Below are positions 23,802 through 32,489 of a stretch of 36,027 nucleotides of DNA, piece by piece; the stretch's first letter is position 1; each line of letters begins with the position of its first letter. The position numbers and the translations under genes are program-made. The notes beneath the pieces were generated by a model. The model was not told the origin of the DNA. It saw only the letters and a list, made by a program, of their open reading frames with translations, and searched no databases. This stretch comes from an uncultured Prevotellaceae bacterium (lineage in GTDB: Bacteria; Bacteroidota; Bacteroidia; Bacteroidales; Bacteroidaceae), in the NCBI GenBank assembly GCA_947304115.1, contig CAMZAE010000018.1, positions 1-36,027 on the forward strand, given 5' to 3'.

Positions 23802-25313
23802 ATGGACTTCAATAGAATGACCGCTGCCGAAGCTGCAGCACTTGTCCAAAATGGACAGACCATCGGCCTGAGTGGTTTCACACCAGCAGGCGTTGCCAAG
23901 TGTACTCCCGCAGAGATTGCAAAGAAAGCCGTCGCAGAACATGCTGCCGGCCGTCCTTTCAAAATCAGTATCTTTACTGGAGCCAGCACGGGGCAGAGTT
24001 GCGACGGAGACCTTTCTAACGCAATGGCTATCGATTACCGTGCACCTTACACTACTAATCCCGACTTCCGCAAGAACGTCAATCAGAACACCCTCAACTA
24101 CTCCGACTTGAACCTCTCCAACATGGCGACGCAGATTCGCCAGGGCTATCTTGGCGAGGTGAACTGGGCCATCATTGAGGCCTGCGCCATCGAGAAAGTG
24201 GGCAACAAGGCACATATCTATCTCACAGCAGCCGGCGGCATCAGCCCCACCGTTTGCCGCCTCGCAACGGAAGGCATCATCGTGGAGCTTAACGCATTCC
24301 ACAGCCCTAACAGCAAGGGTATTCACGACGTGTATGAGTTAGAGGACCATCCCTTCCGCACACCCATTATGATTACCAAGGCCAGCGACCGCATCGGCAA
24401 GCCTTACGTCGAGGTGGATGCCGACCGCATAGTTGGCGTTGTGGAGTGCAACGTGCCCGACGAGGCCCGTAGCTTCAAGGACCCCGATCCCATTACTACC
24501 CAAATTGGTCAGAACGTGGCAGACTTCCTGTTGCTCAACCTCAAGAAGGGCCTCATCCCGAAGTCGTTCCTCAACTTGCAGAGCGGCGTGGGCAGCGGTG
24601 CAAACGCTGTGCTTGGTGCCCTCGGTCAGTGCCCCGAAGTGCCTAACTTCAACATCTACACAGAGGTGCTGCAGGACGCTCCCGTCGGTTTGATGAAGCA
24701 AGGTCGTGTGCTCTCGGCTTCTGCCTGCTCTTTGACCGTCACCAACGAGTGCCTGCTTGATATCTACGATAACATCGACTTCTTCAAGGACAAGCTCGTG
24801 CTGCGTCCCTCCGAGATAAGCAACTGCCCGGAAGTCATCGCCCGCCTGGGTGTCTGTGCGCTCAATACAGCCATCGAGTGCGACCTCTACGGCCACGTGA
24901 ACAGCACAAAGATTTGCGGCACAAAGATGATGAACGGCATTGGCGGCTCAGCCGACTTCGCTGCAAATGCATATCTCACGATTTTCACTTGCGGCTCCAC
25001 TACAAAGGGCGGTGCCATTTCCAGCATCGTGCCCTTTGCCAGCCACATCGACCATACGAACCATTACATCGATGCTGTCATCACAGAGTATGGCGTGGCC
25101 GACCTTCGCCACAAGAGCGACATGCAGAAGGCACAGGAACTCATCAAGGTGGCTCATCCCGACTATCGTCCCATGCTGCAAGACTACCTGAAGTATGCGG
25201 AGAAGCGCGGTGGCCACACACACCACGAGCTTGCCGCCGCCTTCGCCATGCACGACACATTCCTCCGCAAGGGAGACATGCACCTGACAGACTTTGCAGA
25301 ATATATAAAATAA
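23802..25313 (+). CDS. Acetyl-CoA hydrolase/transferase family CoA-transferase (probably succinate/acetate type)
   Basis: 503 residues from the ATG at 23802; the upstream in-frame ATG at 23724 would include the promoter. The family swaps CoA between acyl groups through a glutamyl-CoA intermediate. The likely catalytic Glu lies in DAVITEYGVADLR (about residue 429). LSGFTPAGVAKCTPAEIA, FTGASTGQSCDGDL and LNLQSGVGSGANAVLGALG are family hallmarks. Length and sequence fit the succinyl-CoA:acetate / propionyl-CoA:succinate branch, which suits the succinate and propionate fermentation of Bacteroidales; this subtype is inferred. Own promoter, single gene, followed by a 107-nt AT-rich gap before recJ. 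Confidence 0.9.
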   Translation: MDFNRMTAAEAAALVQNGQTIGLSGFTPAGVAKCTPAEIAKKAVAEHAAGRPFKISIFTGASTGQSCDGDLSNAMAIDYRAPYTTNPDFRKNVNQNTLNYSDLNLSNMATQIRQGYLGEVNWAIIEACAIEKVGNKAHIYLTAAGGISPTVCRLATEGIIVELNAFHSPNSKGIHDVYELEDHPFRTPIMITKASDRIGKPYVEVDADRIVGVVECNVPDEARSFKDPDPITTQIGQNVADFLLLNLKKGLIPKSFLNLQSGVGSGANAVLGALGQCPEVPNFNIYTEVLQDAPVGLMKQGRVLSASACSLTVTNECLLDIYDNIDFFKDKLVLRPSEISNCPEVIARLGVCALNTAIECDLYGHVNSTKICGTKMMNGIGGSADFAANAYLTIFTCGSTTKGGAISSIVPFASHIDHTNHYIDAVITEYGVADLRHKSDMQKAQELIKVAHPDYRPMLQDYLKYAEKRGGHTHHELAAAFAMHDTFLRKGDMHLTDFAEYIK

Positions 25314-25420
25314 GAAAGTAAGATATTGGGAAAATAAGAAAGGGCTGATGAGCGGGGACGTTAATGGTTCCTAAAAATCTTTCTTAATCTCTTATTCTCT
25401 TAATTTCTTATTATCAAGAA

Positions 25421-27142
25421 ATGAACTACGAGTGGAGCTATACTCCGCCTTCCGAAGCAGAGCTGGTGCTTGCAAGGGAAATGGCAGAAGAGCTGAGAAT
25501 CAGCCCTGTGGTTGCGCGTGTCTTGATAGGGCGCGGCATAGACAGTGTGCAGGAAGCGCGTAAGTTCTTCCGCCCTCAGCTTCCTGACCTTCACGATCCC
25601 TTCCTCTTCCAAGACATGCAGAAGGCTGTGATGCGTCTCAACGAAGCCCTCGGACGCAAGGAGCGCATCCTTGTCTATGGCGACTACGATGTGGACGGGT
25701 GTACTGCCGTGGCTCTTGTGTATCGTTTCCTGCAGCAGTTCTACAGCAATATCGACTATTATATTCCTGACCGTAACGAGGACGGCTATGGTGTCTCGCG
25801 CAAGGGGGTGGACTATGCGCAGGAGACGGGCGTAGGTCTTATCATCGTGCTTGATTGTGGCATCAAGGCAATCGACGAGGTGGCATACGCCAAGGAAAAA
25901 GGCATCGACTTCATCATCTGTGACCATCATGTCCCCGACGAAGAGTTGCCGCCTGCTGTGGCTGTGCTCAACGCCAAGCGTCTGGACAACACCTATCCCT
26001 ACGAGCATCTTTGCGGCTGTGGTGTAGGATTCAAACTGATACAAGCCTTTGCCATCAGCAACGGCATCGATTTCTCACAGCTCATTCCCCTTCTCGACCT
26101 TTGCGCCATCAGCATAGCTGCCGACAGCGTTCCCATTTTGGGCGAGAACCGCATCCTGGCCTATCATGGCCTGCGCCAGATTAACAATTCGCCCAGCGTC
26201 GGTGTCAAGGCTCTTATTGATATTTGCGGACTGGAGAACAAGGAGATTTCCCTGGGCGACATCATCTTTAAGATAGGACCACGCATAAATGCTTCCGGTA
26301 GGATGCAGACAGGCAATGAAGCCGTGGCGCTCCTCATCGAAAAGAATCCGCAGGAAGCCAAAAGACTTGCGGAGCAAATCAACGAGTACAACGAGCAGCG
26401 CAAGGATTTGGACAAGGCCATGACAGAGGAGGCCAACCGTATCGTAACAACCCTGGAGCACCGGCATGAGCACAAGTCCATCGTCCTTTTCAATGAGGAA
26501 TGGCATCGTGGCATCATAGGCATTGTGGCTTCCCGTCTGACGGAAGTCTTTTACAAGCCAAGCGTGGTGCTGACAAGCAACGAGGACGGCATGGCAACCG
26601 GCTCGGCACGTAGCGTGCCAGGCTTTGATGTCTATAAGGCCGTAGAGAGTTGTGCCGATTTGCTCGAGAACTTCGGGGGCCATACATACGCCGCAGGTCT
26701 GAGTCTTTCGGCACAGAACGTCCCTGCCTTCAGGCATCGTTTCGAGCAATATGTTAGGGAGCACATTCAGCCGGAGCAGACCAGCGCAACCCTGCGCATT
26801 GATGCTGTTATTGATTTCCGCGACATCAGCCGCCGCATTGCTTCCGACCTCAAGCGCTTCGCACCCTATGGTCCCGACAACAGCAGACCTCTCTTCTGCA
26901 CGCAGCAGGTCTATGACTTCGGCACAAGCAGAGTTGTCGGGCGCGACCAAGAGCATATCAAGCTGGAACTTGTCGATTCCAAGAGCAGCGTCGTGATGAA
27001 CGGCATTGCCTTCGGCCAGAGTTCGCAGGCGCGCTACATCAAGACGAAACGTGCCTTCGACATCGTCTATCACATCGAAGAGAACAGTCACAAGCGTGGC
27101 GAAGTGCAGTTGCAGATAGAGGACATCAAGCCAAGGGAATAA
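25421..27142 (+). CDS. recJ: Single-stranded-DNA-specific 5'-3' exonuclease RecJ
   Basis: 573 residues, the normal core length. It degrades single strands 5' to 3' in recombination, mismatch and base-excision repair. DHH phosphoesterase motifs are VYGDYDVDGCTAV (about 84-96), IIVLDCGIK (near 142-150) and IICDHHVPDE (about 163-172), and the DHHA1 part shows SGRMQTGNEA and GGHTYAAGLSL. The C-terminal OB-like domain ends with QLQIEDIKPRE. It starts after a pyrimidine-rich spacer (TCTTAATTTCTTATT) and is followed after 13 nt by recQ, so the two repair genes are probably one operon. Confidence 0.95.
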   Translation: MNYEWSYTPPSEAELVLAREMAEELRISPVVARVLIGRGIDSVQEARKFFRPQLPDLHDPFLFQDMQKAVMRLNEALGRKERILVYGDYDVDGCTAVALVYRFLQQFYSNIDYYIPDRNEDGYGVSRKGVDYAQETGVGLIIVLDCGIKAIDEVAYAKEKGIDFIICDHHVPDEELPPAVAVLNAKRLDNTYPYEHLCGCGVGFKLIQAFAISNGIDFSQLIPLLDLCAISIAADSVPILGENRILAYHGLRQINNSPSVGVKALIDICGLENKEISLGDIIFKIGPRINASGRMQTGNEAVALLIEKNPQEAKRLAEQINEYNEQRKDLDKAMTEEANRIVTTLEHRHEHKSIVLFNEEWHRGIIGIVASRLTEVFYKPSVVLTSNEDGMATGSARSVPGFDVYKAVESCADLLENFGGHTYAAGLSLSAQNVPAFRHRFEQYVREHIQPEQTSATLRIDAVIDFRDISRRIASDLKRFAPYGPDNSRPLFCTQQVYDFGTSRVVGRDQEHIKLELVDSKSSVVMNGIAFGQSSQARYIKTKRAFDIVYHIEENSHKRGEVQLQIEDIKPRE

Positions 27143-27155
27143 GCTTAAGTGAAGA

Positions 27156-29069
27156 ATGAAGAGTGAAGAAGGTTTAGATTTCCTTTCCATCCTTCGCCAG
27201 TATTGGGGCTATAGTGGCTTTCGCGGAATACAGCGTGAGGTCATAGAAAGCATTGGCGCCGGGCGTGACACACTGGCCCTCATGCCTACTGGCGGCGGCA
27301 AGAGCATAACATTCCAAGTGCCGGCTCTTGCAAAAAAAGGCATCTGCATCGTCATTACACCTCTCATCTCCCTGATGAAGGACCAGGTTGAAGCCCTCAA
27401 AAAACACAACATCAAGGCTGCCTATATCACCAGTTACATGGAGCACGAAACGGTGTTGACCATACTCGACAACAGCATTTTCGGAGCCTATAAGTTCTTG
27501 TACATTTCTCCCGAAAGGCTGTCGAGCAGGATTTTCCTTGACAAACTGCGTCGCATAAAGGTCAGCTTCATTACGGTCGATGAGGCGCATTGCATTTGTC
27601 AATGGGGCTATGACTTCCGCCCGTCATATCTGAACATAGCCGACATCCGCGACTTCTTCCCGCAGACGCCCGTCTTGGCTCTTACGGCGACAGCAACACC
27701 TGCGGTGGCCCGCGACATACAGCAAAAGCTGCGGTTCCGTGCAGAAAACGTCCTGAAGATGAGTTTCGAGCGGAAGAACCTGGCATACATCGTAAGGCGG
27801 GAGGACAGCATCCAGAACGGCATCCTCCTCGCCCTTGACGCCATCCCTGGCTCTTGCATTATCTATACACGCAGCCGCGTCAAGTGCTATGAAATTGCCA
27901 AGCAGCTAAATGAACAGGGATATGAAGCGACATACTATCACGCAGGCCTTCCGAGTGTCAATAAGAATGAGAATCAAGAGCGTTGGCGACGTGGCGAGAA
28001 GCGCATCATGGTGGCGACAAACGCCTTTGGCATGGGCATAGACAAGCCAGATGTCCGACTCGTGCTCCATGCAGATATGCCCGATTCCATCGAGTCTTAT
28101 TTCCAGGAAGCAGGACGTGCGGGACGGGATGGCGAGAAGTCCTATGCCATCCTCCTGACGGACGGAAGTGAACGACAGCGTGTGGCGCGCCGCATGATGC
28201 AGCAGTTCCCTTCGCTCGACTATGTGCGCGGTGTCTATGAACTGTTAGGGTGTTTCCTCGGCATAGCCGTTGGCGACGGCCAGGATGTCACGCGAGAATT
28301 CAATATAGACAAGTTTTGTAGCACCTACGGCTACTACCCCACATCGCTCCTCGGTGCGCTCGACTTGCTCGACAAGGCAGGCTATATAAGTTATCGTAGT
28401 GAGGACGAAGCCTCAAGTCGTCTTCGTATCAATGTCTCACGCAACGAATTGTTCCAAGCTCTTGACGCAGACGGCGAGCGGCTCATGCTATCGGTGCTCC
28501 GTCACTATGGCGGCATTTTCGTTGACTATGTCTATATCGACGAGGACTTGCTGAGCAGGGAGACCAATTTGTCCGCAGACGAAATATATCAGATATTCCT
28601 TCGTTTGTCAAAACTCAATGACATCTCGTTCATCCCGCGAAAGCATCTTCCTCACATCACGTTTTGCCGTCGGCGTGTGGACAAGGAGAAGGTGAACCTG
28701 CCGCATCAAGTGTATGAGGAACGCCGAAGCCAATACGAGCAGCGCGTAAAGGCAATGTTGCAGTATGCGGCAGAAGAAAGCGACTGTTGCCGCAGCCGGA
28801 TGTTGTTGCACTATTTCGGGGAAGAAGCAGAAAAGGATTGCGGCATCTGTGATGTTTGTGAAATGCGGAAGCAACGGCCTCAGTCCGAGGATGCGCATGT
28901 CGCATTGCGCTTGCACATCCTCCGTCAACTTCAGCAAGGTCCATGCAATGCCTACGACCTTGACCTTTCGGGATTTGATGCCAGCCTCCTCGAATTTGTT
29001 ATAGACAATATGCGTGCAGCAGGAGAGATATCCTTAGACGGACCGCTGCTTATCGCCAAGTCTTCCTGA
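27156..29069 (+). CDS. recQ: ATP-dependent DNA helicase RecQ
   Basis: 637 residues. It is a 3'-5' SF2 helicase for recombination and fork repair. Motifs in order: the Q-motif FRGIQREVIESI (about 18-30), Walker A LMPTGGGKS (about 42-50), DEAHC (about 139-143), LALTATATP, and VATNAFGMGIDKPDVR with QEAGRAGRDG. A zinc-binding Cys set follows: CCRSRMLLHYFG and CGICDVCEMR (about 545-570). The final ~60 residues form only a short HRDC-like tail or a shortened winged-helix end. It starts 13 nt after recJ. Its last 20 bases overlap the 3' end of the convergent gene at 29050. Confidence 0.95.
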   Translation: MKSEEGLDFLSILRQYWGYSGFRGIQREVIESIGAGRDTLALMPTGGGKSITFQVPALAKKGICIVITPLISLMKDQVEALKKHNIKAAYITSYMEHETVLTILDNSIFGAYKFLYISPERLSSRIFLDKLRRIKVSFITVDEAHCICQWGYDFRPSYLNIADIRDFFPQTPVLALTATATPAVARDIQQKLRFRAENVLKMSFERKNLAYIVRREDSIQNGILLALDAIPGSCIIYTRSRVKCYEIAKQLNEQGYEATYYHAGLPSVNKNENQERWRRGEKRIMVATNAFGMGIDKPDVRLVLHADMPDSIESYFQEAGRAGRDGEKSYAILLTDGSERQRVARRMMQQFPSLDYVRGVYELLGCFLGIAVGDGQDVTREFNIDKFCSTYGYYPTSLLGALDLLDKAGYISYRSEDEASSRLRINVSRNELFQALDADGERLMLSVLRHYGGIFVDYVYIDEDLLSRETNLSADEIYQIFLRLSKLNDISFIPRKHLPHITFCRRRVDKEKVNLPHQVYEERRSQYEQRVKAMLQYAAEESDCCRSRMLLHYFGEEAEKDCGICDVCEMRKQRPQSEDAHVALRLHILRQLQQGPCNAYDLDLSGFDASLLEFVIDNMRAAGEISLDGPLLIAKSS

Positions 29070-30297
29070 TATCCAACTGCATGTTCCAGTTGGCCTCCGT
29101 AGGAAGATAGATGCCAGCCTCATGCAGAATGGTCCAAAGCGGGCGATGGCATTGGGTGGAACAAATGCGCTTTTCTTTAACCCAAAGACTGACGAGGTGC
29201 GTGACGTACGTTGATTTCTGCCCCTTTGTGAGCAAAAGGAATTCTTTTGCAGTATCAGTATTGCCGTTGAAGATGGGAGCGAGCTGTAGTATAAGTTGCC
29301 TGTTGCCGTTTTCGCCGTCGTTGCTTGTAGCATCTTCTTCATAAATGCCAAGTTGTTTGCGTAGCAGTTGCCGCAATACGATGGCCGAGAGCAGCATCAG
29401 AAGTTTTCGGCGTGGCACACTTTGGTAAAGCAGACGGTGCATGAGAAGGCCGAACAGGTCCTTCTGATAGCAGAGGTCGGCAGGCAACTGTAAGAGACAG
29501 GCTTCTATGGCATCCAACTGACGGGTGATGGACGCTTGCCACTGCTGCGGATCGCTCAGTTCTTTTTTGTGTATGGCACACCAGTGTTGGAACATGCGCT
29601 TTGCCTCTGCGCTTTGGCAGAGTTTCGGGAAGTAGATGTCCTGAAATTGCTTGGTGCGTTCCGTGCTGCCCATGTCTGTGAGAGTTCGGCGTAGTTGCGG
29701 CGCGAGGACACATATGTCAGGGGCGGTGTGGTGGCAGACCAGGCGGCGTATCTTGCTGAGCTGTTCCTGCGTCTCGCGGCTGATGCCCCATCGTGCCAGT
29801 TGCAGGATGAGGGCAAGGTGCTCCGACAGCGTCTTTTTGTCGATGCTTCCGTTGCGCTGTAGTTCCGTCAGTGCCACCTTGAGGCTGATGTCAAGGCGGC
29901 AGTTGTCAGGGCTGTTGTCCAAAAGCGGTGCACCCGTCCAGTTCCAATCTTCCCAAATATCTGTGCCTGTGTCGTTGGTGATGTCTGTGACAGGGTAGTC
30001 TCCACTGATGCTGATGTTGTAGCAGCGGCCTTCTGTATCTGTTTCCGTTACATGGCCGACGAGAACAGAAGTGTTGTCGTGCTGCATCATGCGTAACACT
30101 TGTTCCAGGTCGAATCGGCTCACAACGCCTCTGTACGCAGTGCCTACCAGTGCGCGGACAATGGTGCCGAAGTCGTGCGTCTGTTCCGTGACGAGCAGCA
30201 CCTCGGGCTTCTGCTGTTCCATTTCGGCCATCACGGCAGGAATGTCGGCCCTTCCGCAGGCATATTGTATGCCGGTAATCTGAACAAGTGTCTCCAT
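29050..30297 (-). CDS. Unidentified 415-residue protein (possibly HIRAN-like N-terminus)
   Basis: I do not recognise this with confidence. The N-terminus, METLVQITGIQYACGRADIP followed later by VLLVTEQTHDFGTIVRALVG, has the rhythm of a HIRAN domain (small beta domain found with DNA-repair or phage proteins), but key residues are not certain. The remainder (about 130-415) is mostly alpha-helical, with LALILQLARWG, a Leu-rich LLMLLSAIVLRQLLRKQLGI (about 306-325) and several Cys. No signal peptide is apparent; it is probably cytoplasmic. It starts 25 nt after the S24 repressor gene and is likely co-transcribed. It overlaps recQ tail to tail by 20 bases. Confidence 0.6.
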   Translation of the reverse strand: METLVQITGIQYACGRADIPAVMAEMEQQKPEVLLVTEQTHDFGTIVRALVGTAYRGVVSRFDLEQVLRMMQHDNTSVLVGHVTETDTEGRCYNISISGDYPVTDITNDTGTDIWEDWNWTGAPLLDNSPDNCRLDISLKVALTELQRNGSIDKKTLSEHLALILQLARWGISRETQEQLSKIRRLVCHHTAPDICVLAPQLRRTLTDMGSTERTKQFQDIYFPKLCQSAEAKRMFQHWCAIHKKELSDPQQWQASITRQLDAIEACLLQLPADLCYQKDLFGLLMHRLLYQSVPRRKLLMLLSAIVLRQLLRKQLGIYEEDATSNDGENGNRQLILQLAPIFNGNTDTAKEFLLLTKGQKSTYVTHLVSLWVKEKRICSTQCHRPLWTILHEAGIYLPTEANWNMQLDIRKTWR

Positions 30298-30322
30298 CGT
30301 TTGGCTGGGGCTTTATGGAGGC

Positions 30323-31003
30323 CTATAGGTCTCTCATTACCATGATAACGCGGTAGGCGGCGCGGAATTCGCTTTTGGCAAGCCTGCCGCCGTCGGCAAG
30401 TTGGTAGTTGGGGTTCTCTGTCGAGAGCAGCAGATAGGGCGATGACGGCCCAGGGTCGTCCACCATCTTCACCATGAGACGCCCGTCTGTCGTCTGTACT
30501 AAATAAGGGTGTCCCTTCCGGAACTCTTCGTAGCGTCCCAAAGCCTCGCCAACGCCCACGTAGTCACCGTCTTGGATGCGCGGCAACATACTGTCGCCAT
30601 GACACTGAAAGACGTACTTGACATCGTTCCTCGGCATCTTCAGAGGCACTAAACCCTCTACGCTGTCGGGCTGTGGAACATCGCCCAGAGAGGGTTGCAA
30701 TCCAGACACGAAAAGTGCCGAAGGCTTGCCCTTGGGTATTGCATCAGCATTTGAGGCCTCGTCGTCCTCTTCGTTTGGCAGAGGCAGTGAGCCGGAGGGA
30801 AGCAGGGCGCTTTCCCCGCGCAGCCAGTTGTAGTCCACCTGTGGAAATCGTGCCAAAATAGCATCAATGCCGCGACGTGGAATACGGTCGCGGTAAATCC
30901 AGTTGTTGACAGCTTGTGGCGAGACATCTATCATGTCTGCCAAATGCGAGCGGTTACGGCAGTAACGCTCCACAAGAACGGTGATTCTTTCTTCTACAGT
31001 CAT
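30323..31003 (-). CDS. HTH/S24 LexA-like repressor
   Basis: 226 residues from the ATG at 31003; a TTG at 31030 lies in the promoter and is rejected. The N-terminus carries an XRE-type helix-turn-helix: SHLADMIDVSPQAVNNWIYR (about 19-38). The C-terminal S24 domain shows the Ser/Lys dyad: CHGDSMLPRIQDGDYV with Ser138, and RLMVKMV with Lys179. Such proteins block transcription until RecA filaments trigger self-cleavage. A LexA-type Ala-Gly is not obvious; FVSGLQ (98-103) might serve as the site. Next to it is the unknown 415-residue gene, with recJ and recQ on the other strand, so a damage-linked role is plausible. It could also be of prophage origin, but no phage genes are near. Confidence 0.85.
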   Translation of the reverse strand: MTVEERITVLVERYCRNRSHLADMIDVSPQAVNNWIYRDRIPRRGIDAILARFPQVDYNWLRGESALLPSGSLPLPNEEDDEASNADAIPKGKPSALFVSGLQPSLGDVPQPDSVEGLVPLKMPRNDVKYVFQCHGDSMLPRIQDGDYVGVGEALGRYEEFRKGHPYLVQTTDGRLMVKMVDDPGPSSPYLLLSTENPNYQLADGGRLAKSEFRAAYRVIMVMRDL

Positions 31004-31027
31004 GTGCTTTTGTTTTGCTTTTGAGTG

Positions 31028-31035
31028 CAAAAATA
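31028..31035 (-). promoter_or_regulatory. -7 promoter element of the S24 repressor gene
   Basis: TATTTTTG on the minus strand, 24 bases before the ATG at 31003; CTTG about 20 bases further upstream may be the -33 box. An operator could lie here, but no clear dyad was seen. Confidence 0.5.
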
Positions 31036-31119
31036 AAACAAAAACACAAAATACGCAAGAAAACGACGAGTTATTTTACACAAAAGGTGCGAAACCGCAA
31101 AATCCTTTGTTGCAAACAG

Positions 31120-31797
31120 CTATTTGACAGTTGCTCTTACGTAGCTCTTCCCTGCCGGCAGATTCTGGTCATTGTCGAATCTGGTGCCGTATTTCCCTTC
31201 CGGCATGTCGCTCAACACATAGACCGTGCATTTGCGTCCCGCCACGACTTTGTCCGTTGCTGCCGTATTCACGGCTGTTGCGGCAAGGTCTGCCAATGCG
31301 CCGATCCAGCCTCCTGCGCCTGTGTTGATGCTTGTGTCCACGCTAATCAAGCCTTCGCGTTGGTATAGGGTTTCGCCTGTTTTTGTGGAACGAAGAATGT
31401 ATGCGACTCCAGCGGTCAGCGTGCCGCCAAGTTTGTTTCTTGACCACGACTTGATGATGGTGAACATGGCGGCATCCGCCCCAAGCACGTTGCGGAACTG
31501 GGAAAGGTCTGCTTCGATGAACTGCTCGGCATCGTATGCGCTCTCCGCCTGGAACATCTCCATTGTCATCATGGGCGAATAGACATAGTAGCCCTTTTCG
31601 CAAAGCGGGGCATAGAGCGTTGTATAGAAATAGTCTTTGGCCTCTACGAAGTTTGTCTGGTTGATAGGGGGCATCACGACAATGGCAAGAGGCTTCTCTT
31701 CATACATCTTGGGATACTGGGCAAGACGTGTGGTGACTTGTTGTGCGCATGATGACATCAACAGCGCCACCATGCCAAGGAGGACATATTTCTTCAT
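31120..31797 (-). CDS. DUF799 (GNA1162-like) lipoprotein
   Basis: 225 residues. Lipobox LMSSC puts Cys17 as the lipidated residue, so it is probably outer-membrane anchored. IVVMPPINQTNFVEAKDYFY, GYYVYSPMMTMEMF and ADAAMFTIIKSWSRN match the DUF799/GNA1162 family, whose Neisseria member has a TolB-N-like fold. The residues NTGAGGWIGALADLAATAV are also typical. Family members occur with CsgG-like and DUF4810 proteins in one operon, as here: it is the last gene and starts with a four-base overlap (ATGA) with DUF4810. Function unknown; an envelope-assembly complex is inferred from the context. Confidence 0.88.
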   Translation of the reverse strand: MKKYVLLGMVALLMSSCAQQVTTRLAQYPKMYEEKPLAIVVMPPINQTNFVEAKDYFYTTLYAPLCEKGYYVYSPMMTMEMFQAESAYDAEQFIEADLSQFRNVLGADAAMFTIIKSWSRNKLGGTLTAGVAYILRSTKTGETLYQREGLISVDTSINTGAGGWIGALADLAATAVNTAATDKVVAGRKCTVYVLSDMPEGKYGTRFDNDQNLPAGKSYVRATVK

Positions 31798-32138
31798 TTT
31801 TCCAACTGCTTAATGATTCGTGATATGAATGTCTCAGACTCTGGGTACGCTTTGATTTCCGCCCTGAGGAGGGTGAGGCCCTGCTCCTTCTTGCCAGCTT
31901 TGTAGAGCAGGTATCCGTATTCGGCATTGATACCGGGAGGGGTTGTCTTGCGAAGCCCGTTTTGTTTACTGACAACCTTTTCGTACTGGGCCATTGCCTT
32001 GGCAAGGGTTTCGTCGGTATTGCGCTTGGTGTATGTGTAGGTGGCGTCCTGGGAGTCGTACCAGGAATAGAGCGACTGCTGTGTCTGGCACGAAGCCATA
32101 GCCATCACGCAGATGGCAGATATGATGAGCTTCCTCAT
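31794..32138 (-). CDS. DUF4810 lipoprotein
   Basis: 114 residues. Lipobox MAMASC with Cys17. SLYSWYDSQDATYTYTK is the DUF4810 signature, and the rest is helical with a TPR-like ending (GYLLYKAGKKEQGLTLLRAE). It is the middle partner of the CsgG/DUF4810/DUF799 set known in Proteobacteria. It overlaps both neighbours by four bases (ATGA on each side), which implies strong translational coupling and equimolar products. Confidence 0.87.
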   Translation of the reverse strand: MRKLIISAICVMAMASCQTQQSLYSWYDSQDATYTYTKRNTDETLAKAMAQYEKVVSKQNGLRKTTPPGINAEYGYLLYKAGKKEQGLTLLRAEIKAYPESETFISRIIKQLEK

Positions 32139-32482
32139 GGCAGATTGATGATTTTGGTTTCCTGGCTCGACAGGAACAGTTGTTTCTGGTATATTGTCTG
32201 GCCGTTGAAGGAAACGGACACATTCCTGCGGCCTGTTGCCACGCCGTACTGTGTTCCCTTCCTGTTGGCTGTCTTCGGCTTCACCACTTTGGCATCGAAC
32301 TTAGTGCCGTCCACCTCTACCTGTACAGGCTTCGAACCATTACCGTAGGTTTGTTTAGGCCCTACAAACACCAGGAATGCCATGTCTTCCTTCCCACTTT
32401 GCTGCGCAACGGGATAGTTCGCCTTGCATCCGACGAGCAGGCTTGCAATTGCTATAGATGATAAGAAAAGTTTTGCTTTCAT
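32135..32482 (-). CDS. Small lipoprotein of the csgG operon
   Basis: 115 residues from the ATG at 32482; the upstream in-frame ATG at 32506 overlaps csgG and is less likely. The signal peptide ends in SLLVGC (lipobox, Cys19). The mature part is mainly beta (VQVEVDGTKFDAKVVKPKT and NVSVSFNGQTIYQKQLFLSS) and ends at NLP. I do not recognise a family. It begins seven bases after csgG and overlaps DUF4810 by four bases. It is an extra member compared with the three-gene set I remember from Proteobacteria. Confidence 0.75.
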   Translation of the reverse strand: MKAKLFLSSIAIASLLVGCKANYPVAQQSGKEDMAFLVFVGPKQTYGNGSKPVQVEVDGTKFDAKVVKPKTANRKGTQYGVATGRRNVSVSFNGQTIYQKQLFLSSQETKIINLP

Positions 32483-32489
32483 AGTTGTG

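Noticed and set aside
26075..27190. 371-codon frame antisense to recJ
   Set aside because: Shadow frame; recJ shows all DHH motifs in the sense strand.
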